From: Planococcus citri
Taxonomy: Eukaryota; Arthropoda; Insecta; Hemiptera; Pseudococcidae
DNA: 64,000 nucleotides
Reading direction: 5' to 3'
NCBI RefSeq assembly: GCF_950023065.1
Contig: NC_088677.1
Location: 14,836,001-14,900,000 of the forward strand
Within the stretch, counting starts at the first letter, position 1. Each line of letters starts with the position of its first letter. The notes below the pieces were generated by a model. The model was given only the letters and a program-made list of their open reading frames with translations. It did not search any database and had not been told where the DNA came from. The translations under genes were made by a program, and so were the position numbers. Shown here piece by piece: positions 11,631 through 22,545 of this stretch.

Positions 11631-13568
11631 CTCAAGGTTGTAACGTGAAAAATTGTTTTCTCACTCAGCCTATGCTTTTCTGTGCTTAAACATGAAAAAA
11701 AAAAAAAAAAAAAGAATCAGGTAATGTTCCATGCACAACTGTAAATAATCGAAATGTATATTTCATCTTACTATAACTTTTTTGAAAAGTTTCCAAATAA
11801 AGAAAAGGAACCTCTATCGTAAGTACTTGAAAAAGGGATTGAATTTAAATGCTCAGAAAAATGGGGTAAAAAATACTCACAATTAGCATCCAACAAGTTT
11901 ATATTTACTGATGTTCATCCCCCTCCACTTTATTGTGAAATTTGAATCCTCCAAAACTGAATTTCAGCCTCTCTGGTCAACTCTCTGACAGAAACTTGGA
12001 GCAAATTTTCGATGTATCTTACCAATTTATTTTTCCAGCAGATTTCTCAAGTGATATTTTTTCAACTAATTTTTAAATCTCATCTCAAAAAAGAAAAACT
12101 TTTATGAAAGAATCAATGCATGCCTTTTTTATCAAGTGCATGTTAAATTTCATTTCCAACGAATTACCAAGTTTTGGAATTTCAATGTAATTTTTGATTT
12201 TATTGTGTCATCGACGAAAAATAGAAATATCCGAATCGTTTGTTATCTCGTTCTAGCGCAGCAAGTTGCGCACTCGCGTAGTTTTACATTATATACATAG
12301 AAGAAACCTTTATCTCTAGAAGAGGCATGACTCATACTGACGATTTACGCTTTATTATTCGCATTGAAAAGAGCGCATCGCCTCTTTGCTGGCAGTTTTA
12401 GTGTGAAGATCGAATTATTCAAACAGTTTGCATCGATTTTTTTGTTAATTTTGAATTCAAACAGTGCCTAATTTAAAAACTGCAAACAATTCGTAGTGGC
12501 TAGTGAAGAAGTAAGAATAAAGTACCTAAAAAAGAAAACTTACTGGAAGAAGTTTTTTCTGAAATAATGTAGGTTGTAGACTTTATCATTTCAACTTCAT
12601 CTGTGTAAAACTCTATGAGAATTGCAACTTTGAAGAACAAAAAAACTACTGACGGCTCCAAAGCTACCCAACTCGGGAAGAGGTAAGAATAAAATACCTA
12701 AAAAAGAAAACTTACTGAAAGAATTTTTTTCTGTAATAATATGTTGAAGATTTTTAATATATTTGTTATTTCGTTTATTTTTCAAAGATTTTAATTTTTT
12801 TCCAAAAATCTCAGTTTGAAAAGGCGCAGCTCGATTACTTTAAAATGTAGTCAAGAGTATATTTTTCATTTTTACTTATTTATTTCAAGTTTCCGAATCT
12901 GTAAGTACCATTTTGAAAAAATTTGAAGCAGATCTAACGAGGGATGCAGTTATTGCAGTTACCTCAACAGGTGGAGACATTTTTAACCTTAGGTATTTAA
13001 AGCTAAATCGAGGAAACATACAAAAATAAATTGACAGCCAAAATTTCAGTTTTTTAGATCGATTTGATGTAACTTTGAGTGTTGGGTAGTTCTACATTCA
13101 AAACACCTCTTATCGTTTGATATATACATAGATAAGTATGCAATATTTTCTTTTATAGAACAGGGTACTTTTTTCTGAAACGTTGTGTGTATTTTCTCGA
13201 AAAGTATGGAGAAAGGTGGCCTTCTTACTTAAGAAGAAATTTTCAATTAAAATACCGATTTCAACTTCACGGGCTTCAATTGTATTAGTGTTGAATTTTT
13301 GTGGGTCATTGCGGTTTTTTAAATCATTTTTTCACATAATTATGCTTTATTTGGATTAAAAAAAAATCTTTTACAATTTTTGTTTCGAATTTTCGATGGG
13401 GCTTTGAAATCTGTTTTAAACACCCGAAAGCTACGATTTTCATCGTGTTTCGTCGTAATATTGCGAATCGTATGCAGATTTCCAAATTCTGTATACTTAA
13501 AGTAACTATACTTACTCCGCCCATCACATCTATGGCTCTGTTTTATTCTTAGTTTGGTTCATGCTTAC

Positions 13569-13594
13569 TGGAACCAAAAATAAATTCGTGTTTT
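13569..13594 (-). CDS. Candidate micro-exon, short type X (26 nt)
   Basis: Acceptor AATTAG, then 2 nt + 8 codons (NTNLFLVP), then donor GTAAGCATG. It aligns with the start of the type X blocks (DTNSS...) and lies 111 nt after the donor at 13705. Copies lie at about 17.8, 28.7 and 30.9 kb. Short and AT-rich, so weakly supported. Confidence 0.25.
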
Positions 13595-13705
13595 CTAATT
13601 TCGCTCGTGCATATTTTGTATGTTTTTTTTTTTGTTTTATCTGTCTGATAAACTGCAGAAAGTGGCTCTGAAAGGAGTAAAAATTATGTAAAAAGAAAAT
13701 CTTAC

Positions 13706-13830
13706 CAAAAGCGTTTTGAATATAATCATTGTTTTCGGTCATTTCCGTGTTCCAAATAGTGCCTCCCAATCGCTAGTTTTATTCAAAATGGATCTAAGAA
13801 GGGACATCAAGGGGCGGAGTCCAAAAAATG
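13706..13830 (-). pseudogene. Decayed copy of the 28.9-kb-type exon
   Basis: The minus strand carries MSLLRSILNKTSDWEAL like the intact-looking block at 28835-28950, and ends in NNDYIQNAF before donor GTAAGATTTTC. The acceptor is lost (CCAG has become CTAC) and a one-base shift separates the two halves, so it is not a working exon. A further copy at 17935-18065 has an in-frame stop after SILNRTDNWKELY. Confidence 0.4.
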
Positions 13831-15460
13831 ATGTAGCGATTTTTGTATGGTGTGACAAGATCGCAAAAAAGGTCGTCAACCGATTTTGTCCGAAGTACGC
13901 AGAGACCTATACTTTTTGAGTTGAAAGTCATACAGAATTTTCCCCATTTTGTAGCAAAATTGGAATCCTCCAAAAATAAAATTTCACCATCTATAGTCAA
14001 CTCAGACTGAAACGGGAGCAAGTTTCCGATTCTTCATATCGATCTATTTTCCCAGCTAATGTCAATGGATGCCTCAAGCGATATTTTTTGGGCTTCATTT
14101 TAAATCTGGTCTCGAAAGAGTCAAAATTTGGGGGAAAAAATCAGTGCACACTTTTTGGTGATTTCTTCAAAAGTGAGTAGGTATATTGGGTAAGTAGGTA
14201 CATAGGTACATACTTTTTTATAATTTAAAAATTGCCAAAAGCGCAAATCCCTCAGAATGGTGCACAAATAACGCTATGTGTGGAAGTTTTACTGAATGGA
14301 ACTGCAGTTCTATTCGAGTTGAATTCAATGTATTCTGTAAAGTACCTACTTTAGATTTGAAAAAAAAAGAACAGAATCGCAGGTCATGACCATAATTGTA
14401 AATAATCGGAATGTATATTTCATCTTACGTAACTCTTTCAAATGAGTTTTATTATCACTAAAGGATTCGCTAGGATAATCAGGATTTAAAAAAAATATTT
14501 TGTGCAAGTCTATAATTGAGTGAAATTTTCAAATCTGTAAAGTTGGTTCGTTTGTGCCATTTAAAAGTGTGGATTCGATCCGTCAATGCCTTCTCCCCGC
14601 TGTCAGCAAGTAAGGTCGGTGCCTATTAGGTGCACCAAGTATGGGGTATTGAGTGCTTAAATGCGAAAAAATAGGTTTTTTTTCTTAGCGACCTCGAATA
14701 GGTAAAAATAACATGTCCATGTCAAATTTTTATAATTTTTCGAAATATGTGTGTTTTTTTTTAATACCTAAGTATTTTCTGCGAGTTTAAATTATCACAG
14801 AATGAGTAAGAAAATCAAAATCAACGCTTTGATATCTGCAAATATGCAAATTGATGCTGATTGGTGACCCCTTGATTGTTTTTCAACCTTTTGTTAAAAT
14901 CTAAGTATTTGGCGTTGAAAGCTCGAGAACATTTCACTTATTTTTTCAAAAATTTTTAACAAATTTGAAAATTTGTAATTTCTGAAACTCTATTATTTTG
15001 AAGAGTAAAACCTAAAAAACTAATTAGACGCATGTTTTGTTGTAAAGTTTTGAAATAGTTGAAATAAAATGAAGGAGAAGAAACCACGTTAGATAAATGA
15101 ATATACCGATCGTTTTTAGAAACCTTCAAGAAAAAACGATCGCAAGGAGAGCAGGTGAAGAAATTTTTTTAGGTATTTAAAATTTCGGTAAAGGGTATTA
15201 AGGTGAAACTTTTTTTAAATCATACGTGTGTATTTTTTTTGAAATATTGTAAGATATCCATACCTACTCGTAATAAGAAATTTTTCAGTTAAAATCACGA
15301 TTTGAAATTGTTATATTTTTCTACAGCTACATATTACTGGCGAAACCACTGCTTTTGTCAGTATCATCGCATGTTAAGGTGGGTCATTTGCCTCTTTTTG
15401 TTTTTTTTTTGGAAAATTGAGGATGAGAATAGAAAAAAAGTTGCGAGGGACCTCAATAGG

Positions 15461-15900
15461 CTGGGGAAAATTTTGGGTCCCCAACTTATACTATCACTTT
15501 TCTAGCGGGGTTTCAAATTTTAAAATTTACATTGAAAATCTAAAAAAAAAGTTTTTTCAGAAAAAAATTTGTTGGTGATAAGTGGTCAAGATTATAATTA
15601 AGTACCTATTTAGAACTGTTTTTTGACATTTTTTCACTTTTCTATATGTAGGTTTATCCAAGTATGAAATATGTACCTAGGTTCAAAATCGTAGGTTCCG
15701 TAAGTCATGCGATACTTTTGGAAAGGTGAAATAAAGTTCATAAATTATTTTCATCCATCTAAGCAAGCATAATATGTAATCAAATATCCCAAAAAAAATT
15801 TTCACAAAAACTTTTAGAAAATTTTCAATGTAAATTTTAAAAGAACCCTCTGTATAGGAAAGTGATGGTAAAAGTTGGAGACCCAAAATTTTCCCCAAAG
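15461..15900. repeat. Inverted-repeat hairpin element, copy 1
   Basis: The left arm (15461-15590, from CTGGGGAAAATTTTGGGTC) pairs with the right arm (about 15775-15900, ending in GACCCAAAATTTTCCCC). Two further copies with the same two-arm layout lie at 24206-24609 and 26395-26811, and a lone right arm at about 16750-16800. It looks like a small foldback element carried in the array units. No coding sequence. Confidence 0.6.
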
Positions 15901-16055
15901 TCATTTGAGGTACTCTCACAATTTTTTTTTCAAATCCAATCTCCAATCTCCAATCCTTCCTTCCAAAAAAAGAAGGTCAAAGACAGCCAACCCTATTGTA
16001 TTTTCCCTAAAAATTTGATTGAAAAATTGAACAACTTCATTTTTTCTCATTTTAC

Positions 16056-16129
16056 AGCCCCAGTACTCGTAATTTGGACGATACCAAGGCCGAATTTCAC
16101 AATCTCTAGTCGACCTATTGTTATCAAGG
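16056..16129 (-). CDS. Candidate mini-exon, type A copy 4 (74 nt)
   Basis: Acceptor TTTTTAG, then 1 nt + 24 codons + 1 nt, then donor GTAAAATGAG. The peptide starts LDNNRSTRDCEIRPW and ends YRPNYEYWG. It is 9 nt longer than the 65-nt copies, with the extra bases in two places (one added codon near the start, two near the end), so the frame is kept. This is the best single sign that type A blocks have been translated. It lies 263 nt after the type B block at 16393-16414; joined, the split codon is CG+C (Arg). Confidence 0.45.
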
Positions 16130-16392
16130 CTAAAAATTTCGAACAAGTTTACGATTTTTCCCAGCAAATTCCAATCGGTATCTCAAGCAGTTTTTTTTTG
16201 ATCTGATTTTAAATCTCGTCTTGAAAAATCCAAAAAATATTGGTAGAAGATCGGTTCAGATTTTTGAGTATTTTGATACATGTAGCCTACATACTTGTAG
16301 CCTACTTATACCTACTTTTTTTTAATTTAAAAATTGTTAAAAGCGAAAAAATGGTCTAAAAATTAAGTAATGTACAAAAAAGGAAATCTTAC

Positions 16393-16414
16393 CGGAAGAG
16401 GACTTCGTTTTTTT
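16393..16414 (-). CDS. Candidate micro-exon, type B copy 4 (22 nt)
   Basis: Acceptor ATTATTACAG, seven A's, CGAAGTCCTCTTCCG, donor GTAAGATTTCC. It reads 2 nt + 6 codons (KNEVLF) + 2 nt. Both splice signals are intact, as are those of its downstream type A partner, so 16.0-16.4 kb is the cleanest B-A pair in the window. Confidence 0.4.
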
Positions 16415-18650
16415 CTGTAATAATAGAAATGCTTCGAAAAATCGGTTCTTTAATTTTGATTATCTGCTGAGCTTGAATTGAAATAGCTGCATGCAATGTG
16501 TGGAAGTGTTACTGAATGGAACTGGAGTTTTATTCGAGTTGAATTCAATTTATTTTGTTCTTCAACTTTGAAAAAAAAAATAAGAAACAGGCAATGTTCC
16601 AAAATTTTAAATTATTGGAATGTATACTTCATCTTACCGAACTCTTTCGAATGTGAGGGTTTTTAAGCCTGACCTGATCGTAGTTCTTTTGATTAGGTTT
16701 TGTTCGGTTAAATTTCTCTGCTATTTGCATAAAAGAAACCTCAATAGAAAAGTAAAGGTGAAAGTTGGAGACCCACAATTTTTGCCAAAGTCATTTGAGG
16801 TACCTTACCTACCTACTAGGTACTCCCTCAAATTTTTTTCGAATCCAATCTCCAGTTTTCCAAAAAAAAAATCAAAGAACGGTCCACTCTATTGTATGTC
16901 TCCTAAAAATTTTATTGAAAAATTGCACAACATAAATCTACTCATAAGTATAATCTAAAGCATCCAGTTCTCAGGAATTTTAAAGACAATTATGATGATA
17001 ATTTGGCTATCAGTAGCAATTTCCATCGTTGATAACGTGTCAATCCACTTCATGATGACCATTGACCATTGACATGTCTCTGATGGACTTAGAATGTTCA
17101 AAATCAATCATTTTGAAAAAATCTAGAGCTGCCTTTTGCTTCACAAACGACCAATACTCTTCGAAATTTTTTCCAATTTGTTGGTAAAAAAGTGAGACTT
17201 TTTGACGTTTTTTGGCAAAGCGAAATTTTTTAATAATTTTTAGGGAAAAATGATTGATTTTTTTTGAAAAAAACGACTTGGTGCCTCCAGCTGGTTTTTT
17301 GAATTTTAATTTCAACTGTCTAAAATTTACACCTTATATCTACTTACCTGAGTACTTACCAATTTCAACATTCCGGAGTACTTTTTTCTGAAACGTTGCA
17401 TGTGCCTTCTTACTTAAGAAGAAATTTTCAATTAAAATACCGATTTCAACTTTTACATCGCGCTGTAAATGTTTAATTGGCATGGGTAATCGCGTTTTTT
17501 ATCATAATTTTTGAAACGAGATTATAACGTGAAAAAATTAAATATTTTTTCACGTATGCCTTATTTGGATTTTTTTAAAAATCTTTCCCAATTTTTGTCT
17601 CGAATTTCCGATTTTGTGGATTTGAAATAATCTGTTTGAAACGTCTGAAAGCTACGATTTTCATCGTGTTTCGTCATGATATTGCGAATTTTATAAAGAT
17701 TTTCAAGTTCTGAATTGCAGGTACTTAACTACTTATAGTACTCCGCCCATCACACTATGGCCCGGTTTTCTTAGTTTGGGTTCATGCTTACATACTCGAA
17801 TCAAAAATAAAATCGTGTTTTCTAATTTTGCTCATGCATATTTTGTATGTTTTCTTTTTTTATCTGTCTTATAAATTGCAGGAAATTGCCCTGAAAGGAG
17901 TAAAATTACATACTAAAAAGAAAATCTTACCAAAAGGGTTATGAATAATCATTGTTTGTACAATGGTGGTGTTTCAGTATAGTTCCTTCCAGTTGTCAGT
18001 TCTATTCAAAATGGATTTAAGAAGGGACATCGAGGGTGGTTCGAGTCCAAAAACTGAACTAGCAATTTTTGTAAGGTGTGACAAGATCGCAAAAAAGGTC
18101 GTCAAACGTTTTTGGCCGACGTAAGTGGAGACCTACTTTTTGAGTTGAAAGTCATAGGTACAGAATTTTCCCCATTTGGTAGCAAAATTGGAATCTTCCA
18201 AAAATAAAATTTTACCATCTTTAGTCAATAGTCATCAACTCAGACTGAAACATATAGCAAGTTTTCGATTTTTCCTATCAATCTATTTTCCCAACTAATG
18301 TCAATGGATACCTCGAGCGAGATTTTTTAGAATTTATTTTAAATCTCGTTTCGAAAAAGTCAAAATTTTGGGAAAAAATTAGTGCACACTTTTTGGTGAT
18401 TTCTTCGTAGGTGGGTAGATTAGATACCTCTACCTAAATATATTTTTTTTTTCAATTGTAAAATTGCCGATAGTCCGTTGTGGCTCAAAAGGGAGTAAAA
18501 ATTGAGTGCCAAAAAAAAGAACTTACCGAAAGAAATTTTTTTCGATATACATACCTACTTTTACCTCATTTTAATTGAAAAAACTATCCAGGTCATGTTC
18601 AATTAGGTACGTTAAATAATTGAAATATCCCTAGGTATGTTTTATCTTAC

Positions 18651-18723
18651 GTCAAGATATCAGGAGCATGTTCTTTTCGATTAAAATTGACCAGAATAAA
18701 GATTCGAGATGAATTCGTGTCCC
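18651..18723 (-). CDS. Candidate exon, type X copy 2 (73 nt)
   Basis: Same length, phase and frame as 9496-9568; the peptide starts DTNSSRIFILVNFNRK and ends EHAPDIL (GL replaced by EH). The acceptor is AAG rather than CAG; donor GTAAGATAAA. It lies 110 nt after the 41-nt block at 18834-18874. Confidence 0.4.
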
Positions 18724-18833
18724 CTTATTTAGCTCACAGTTGAGCATTTCAATATTTTTCAACTTTAAAAGTTTTATAAAACTGCGTAGAAAGCTTTGAC
18801 AATAGTGAAAATTATGAAAAAAGAAAATCTTAC

Positions 18834-18874
18834 CAGATAGGTCATATGTAGAGTTTACAGGCGAATCTCTTTTT
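18834..18874 (-). CDS. Candidate mini-exon (41 nt), copy 2
   Basis: Identical peptide KRDSPVNSTYDLS, acceptor and donor as at 9679-9719. The two base differences are silent. Confidence 0.45.
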
Positions 18875-20281
18875 CTGGTGTGGTCGTGTTTTTTTTTTTT
18901 TGAAAATAGATGGAGAGAAAGGACTGGGAAGGGGGACATTGAGGGATCGACAAAAATCAATGCATAATTGTTTTTTTGGTGAAAAAATCTGAAAAAGTGA
19001 ACAAAGAAACAAGGAGACAAATAAATTCAGATTTTTTTTTAGGTCTCTTTAAAAAACAAAACCAAGCGAAGAATTTTTTTTATCCATAATTCTGATGAAT
19101 GAGATAAAACGGAGCTTGTACATAGTTGAGGAGACTTTTCAATTAAAATAGCGATTTTACGTTAAACTTTTCAAAATTTCTTCCTCTGTCGTTAATCTTT
19201 GATGCACAACGTTCCGCAATATTCACTACATTTGAAAAAATGAAGTGAAATATTATGGATTGTTATGAATTGATGATGTTAAGATAGCGAGTTTTTTGAT
19301 TCAGTATTTCTGAATAGCTCCCTTTTTAATCATGTAAACTTGGTCAAAATATTAAATAGGTAATCGAAAATGGTATGTGATGTGTCCTTCATTGGAATTT
19401 CAAGGAATAGGGTTTTTGAGTTTAAAAATTCACTTATTTTTGAGTACCCCTACTTTTTATTCTTCCCTAGCTTCTATTCCACCTCCAATCTAGAAAAAGT
19501 TTCGAAAAATTATGAAAATGGATATCTTCTTCCCGCTGTCAGCCATTAAAATAAGGGGAAAACTAAGGGCTTATGCAAAAAAATTAAATTTTCTTACTTA
19601 ACGCCCTCGAATTGGTAAGAATAAACTTGTGTGTATGCCAGATTTTTATGATTTTTCGAAGTATGTGTTTTTAAAAAAATACCTAATGTACCAATTTTAG
19701 ATGAGCAACTTTTATACTACCTGCATTATATAAATTTTGATTTCGTCTTCTGCTAGTTTAAATTGTCACAGAATGAGTAAAATTTAAAAAATCAACACTT
19801 CGATATCTGTAAAAGGACAGGTTGATGCCGATTTGTGACCCCCTGTGTCTGTTTTTTAACCTTTTGTGAAAATCTACTTGGCACTGAAAGCTCGAGAATA
19901 TTTCACTTTTTTTTTGAAAAATTTTGAATGGGTTTGAAATGTGCAATTTTAGGGGTTCTGAAATTGTACATTAAATCATTTTGATGAGTAAAACCTAAAA
20001 AAATACTAATCAGACAACGTTTTGATCGTAAAGTTTTGAAAACATTGAAAGAAAATTAAGAAACAAAGCCTTTTTAGAACCTAAAAAAAAACTAGACATT
20101 TTTAAATTCAAAAATTCAGTAAAAGGGGTTAAGGTAATTGAAACTTTTTTTCTCACGGCGTGTGTACTTTTTTGAGATATTGAAAAATGTCTACTAAGAA
20201 AATTTTCAGTTAGAATTACGATTTCGAAATAAGTATCGAAAAAAATTGTGTTTCCTTGAGGTTTATTTGTTCTAATTTTAC

Positions 20282-20332
20282 AGCTAGCTCGAGTAATTTA
20301 GATGATACCAAACTCGAATTTCACAATTAAGG
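20282..20332 (-). pseudogene. Type A exon copy 5, frameshifted
   Basis: Like copy 3 it lacks the six codons, but a 4-bp AGCT duplication next to the donor puts a TAG in frame, giving 51 nt. Probably a dead copy. Confidence 0.4.
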
Positions 20333-20584
20333 CTAGAATTTTAAACAATTTTTCGGGGTTTTCTAGCAAATTCCAATCGGTATCTCAAGCATGACTTTTT
20401 GGCCTGATTTTAAATCTCGTCTTGAAAAAAAAATTGGAATAGAATTGGTTCAGCCTTTTGAGTATTTTGATACAACATGTAGGTCTAGGTACTTACTTTT
20501 TTTTAATTTAAAAATTTCCAAAAGTGCAAATCGCTCAGAGTGGTGCAAAAATTAAATATGTAGTTACAAAAAAGGAAACCTTAC

Positions 20585-20607
20585 CAGAAGAAGACCTCTT
20601 TTTTTTT
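20585..20607 (-). pseudogene. Type B micro-exon copy 5, 23 nt
   Basis: Acceptor ACACAG and donor GTAAGG are intact, but nine A's instead of seven or eight give 23 nt, which breaks the phase with the type A block downstream. Confidence 0.35.
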
Positions 20608-20689
20608 CTGTGTTAACTCGGGCGATCTTTGAAAGTTTGGTTTCAAAAAAAAGTTACAGATTACAGAAAATGGACCAGCTGCATTATCA

Positions 20690-20825
20690 ACGTATTTCGA
20701 CGACAATCTGTTTTTACAATTTTGATTATCTGCTGAGCTTGAATTGAAATAGTTGCGCTATCTTTATTATTTTCTATCAACTTATTTTTTAAAACTATAA
20801 TTTTCAACTCGAGGTTGTAACGTGA
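20690..20825 (-). CDS. Conserved open block C, copy 3
   Basis: The minus strand reads LKIIVLKNKLIENNKDSAT, ISIQAQQIIKIVKT, then CRRNTLIMQL, colinear with 7563-7745 and open throughout. Substitutions relative to the other copies are mostly conservative (R/K, E/N). Confidence 0.3.
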
Positions 20826-21291
20826 AAAATTGTTTCTCACTCAGCCTATGCTGTTCTGTGCTTATAAAAAAGAATCAGGTAATGTTCCATGCACAACTGT
20901 AAATAATCGAAATGTATATTTCATCTTACTATAACTTTTTTGAAAAGTTTCCAAATAAAGAAAAGGAACCTCTATTCGTAAGTACTTGAAAAAGGGATTG
21001 AATTTAAATGCTCAGAAAAATGGGGTAAAAAAATACTCACAATTAGCATCCAACAAGTTTATATTTACTGATGTTCATCCCCTTCCACTTTATTGTGAAA
21101 TTTGAATCCTCCAAAACTGAATTTCAGCCTCTCTGGTCAACTCTCTGACAGAAACTTGGAGCAAATTTTCGATTTATCTTACCAATTTATTTTTCCAGCA
21201 GATTCCAGTGGATTTCTCAAGTGATATTTTTTCAACTAGTTTTTAAATCTCGTCTCAAAAAAGAAAAACTTTCATGAAAGAATCAATTCAT

Positions 21292-22545
21292 GGGTAATTC
21301 TCAGCAAGAGGGTCGATTTTGATATGCATAATTTTGAAAAACGAAAATCATTTTTTTGGAAAATTTCAAGTGGGAATCATTTGTATATGTGTCCCAGATC
21401 CCTTTTCTAGTGTTGACCTCAATTCAATACCCCCCACTGTGGACCCAGGCCCCCCTAAAACGGCGATAATTAGAATTCGACCCTCATCGATGTGTAATAT
21501 GTCGATTGACATGTTTTCAAGGTCGTAGAATTCGAATCTGGAGTTATTTTTTTTGTAGAGGTGGAGGGTGAGGCGTGGGGAGGGGGAAATTGTCAAATTT
21601 TGCTTATATTATCGTGTAATATGTCGATTTATGTTTTTCAGGCCGCAGAGTTCGAATCTGGACTTATTTTTTTGGTAGGGGTAGAGGTGAAGTGTGGGGA
21701 GGGAGAAAATGTAAAATTTTGCTTGTATTATCGTGTAATATGCCGACTAGCGCGATAAAAGTACAGCTGTCTGAAATTTGGCCAAGTCGAAGGACAAATG
21801 GGCGCTGGACAAGCCGAAGGACAATCTCAACGTTTTTTCGTTTCTAGCCTTACCTACTGAACATTATTCGATTTTTAACACGTAATAAATGTGTACTTAT
21901 CATGTAGAATAACTTCCCGTGCTCAATTATTGGTTTTGGCGGGTTCATTGGCGTAAATGAAAACACCAAGCCGAAGGACACAGATTTTGCGAAATATCAA
22001 AACTTCACAGATAAGTACGATCAGAACGAGCTGTAATGTAGTTTTTAAAAAGAACGGTGCAGGGTAACATTTCTATGAGAACAGTGAACCAGTGCAGCCA
22101 CTCACCAGAAAAAAATGTTGGATTGGGAAGCTACCAAAAATAATTGAAAATTGCTCGAAAATTTGCGCAAAAAGTGTGTGACAGTTTTCAAATGTGAATT
22201 GTGAGCTTCCTATAGACTTATTGCAATTGCAATTTGCACAATAAGAGACCTTCATGTTCTATGATAATGAGAATGTGTCAATTTTTCCAAAAAAAAATGA
22301 AGTTCATGACACTTTATAACATTCATTTTCAAAAACATGATGTGTGACAGCCAAGTCGAAGGACATTTGGGGTATAAAATCAAATGTACACCAATGAAAG
22401 GAGGGTCTAAAAACCTCAATACCATGTGTGAAATGTGTGTGGGGTCATTCTTGAATGGACCAAAAAAAAAAAAAAAAAATTCATGCTAAAACCGTTGAGA
22501 AATTTGCCATGTACACGAATTTTACCTTTTTCTGAGAATTACCCC
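21292..22545. mobile_element. Non-autonomous TIR element, 1254 bp
   Basis: It starts GGGTAATTCTCAG and ends CTGAGAATTACCCC, a 13-bp TIR. The corresponding places in the sister copies (8216 and 12118) read straight through as TTCATGCC, so the insertion postdates the duplication. Flanks TTCAT and TATGCC suggest a 2-3 bp target duplication with one change. The inside has two 119-122 bp tandem repeats (21492-21732) and four copies of AAGYCGAAGGACA at 21784, 21811, 21968 and 22353. There is no transposase; open frames inside are short and repeat-derived. Confidence 0.8.
21492..21732. repeat. Two tandem copies of a 119-122 bp unit
   Basis: Units start with GTGTAATATGTCGAT at 21492 and 21614, and the start of a third (GTGTAATATGCCGAC) is at 21733. 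Each contains a G-rich GGTRGRGGTGRAG stretch. They lie inside the TIR element. Confidence 0.8.

Larger units (their letters stand above)
8830..13520. repeat. Segmental duplication, copy 1
   Basis: This segment is repeated in the same orientation about 9.45 kb further on (18280-23620). Identity by eye is high, for example 3 differences in 110 bases over the intron-like stretch 9569-9678 against 18724-18833. Copy 1 keeps about 300 bp (9100-9395) that copy 2 lacks, and has an extra local duplicate at 12660-12970 of the block at 8545-8850. It contains the exon-like blocks at 9496-9719, 11101-11147, 11409-11430 and 11500-11630. Confidence 0.85.

Noticed and set aside
13324..13527. Minus-strand frame with MKIVAF that resembles a signal-peptide start
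   Set aside because: The block is conserved in five copies, but the frame after MKIVAF differs among them, and the hydrophobic stretch is too short for a signal peptide. It could be a first exon, but I cannot support it.
15862..16958. Plus-strand frames sharing KVGDPKF, PKSFEV and PKNLIEKL in two copies
   Set aside because: The similarity follows from the duplicated DNA and the hairpin element. The third copy near 24.6 kb has stops, and there are no splice signals or start context in common.
4433..19625. Plus-strand donor-like GAATTGGTAAGAATAA repeated about five times
   Set aside because: No acceptor and no open frame precede it on the plus strand. It is conserved because it is part of the duplicated unit; I take it as chance.
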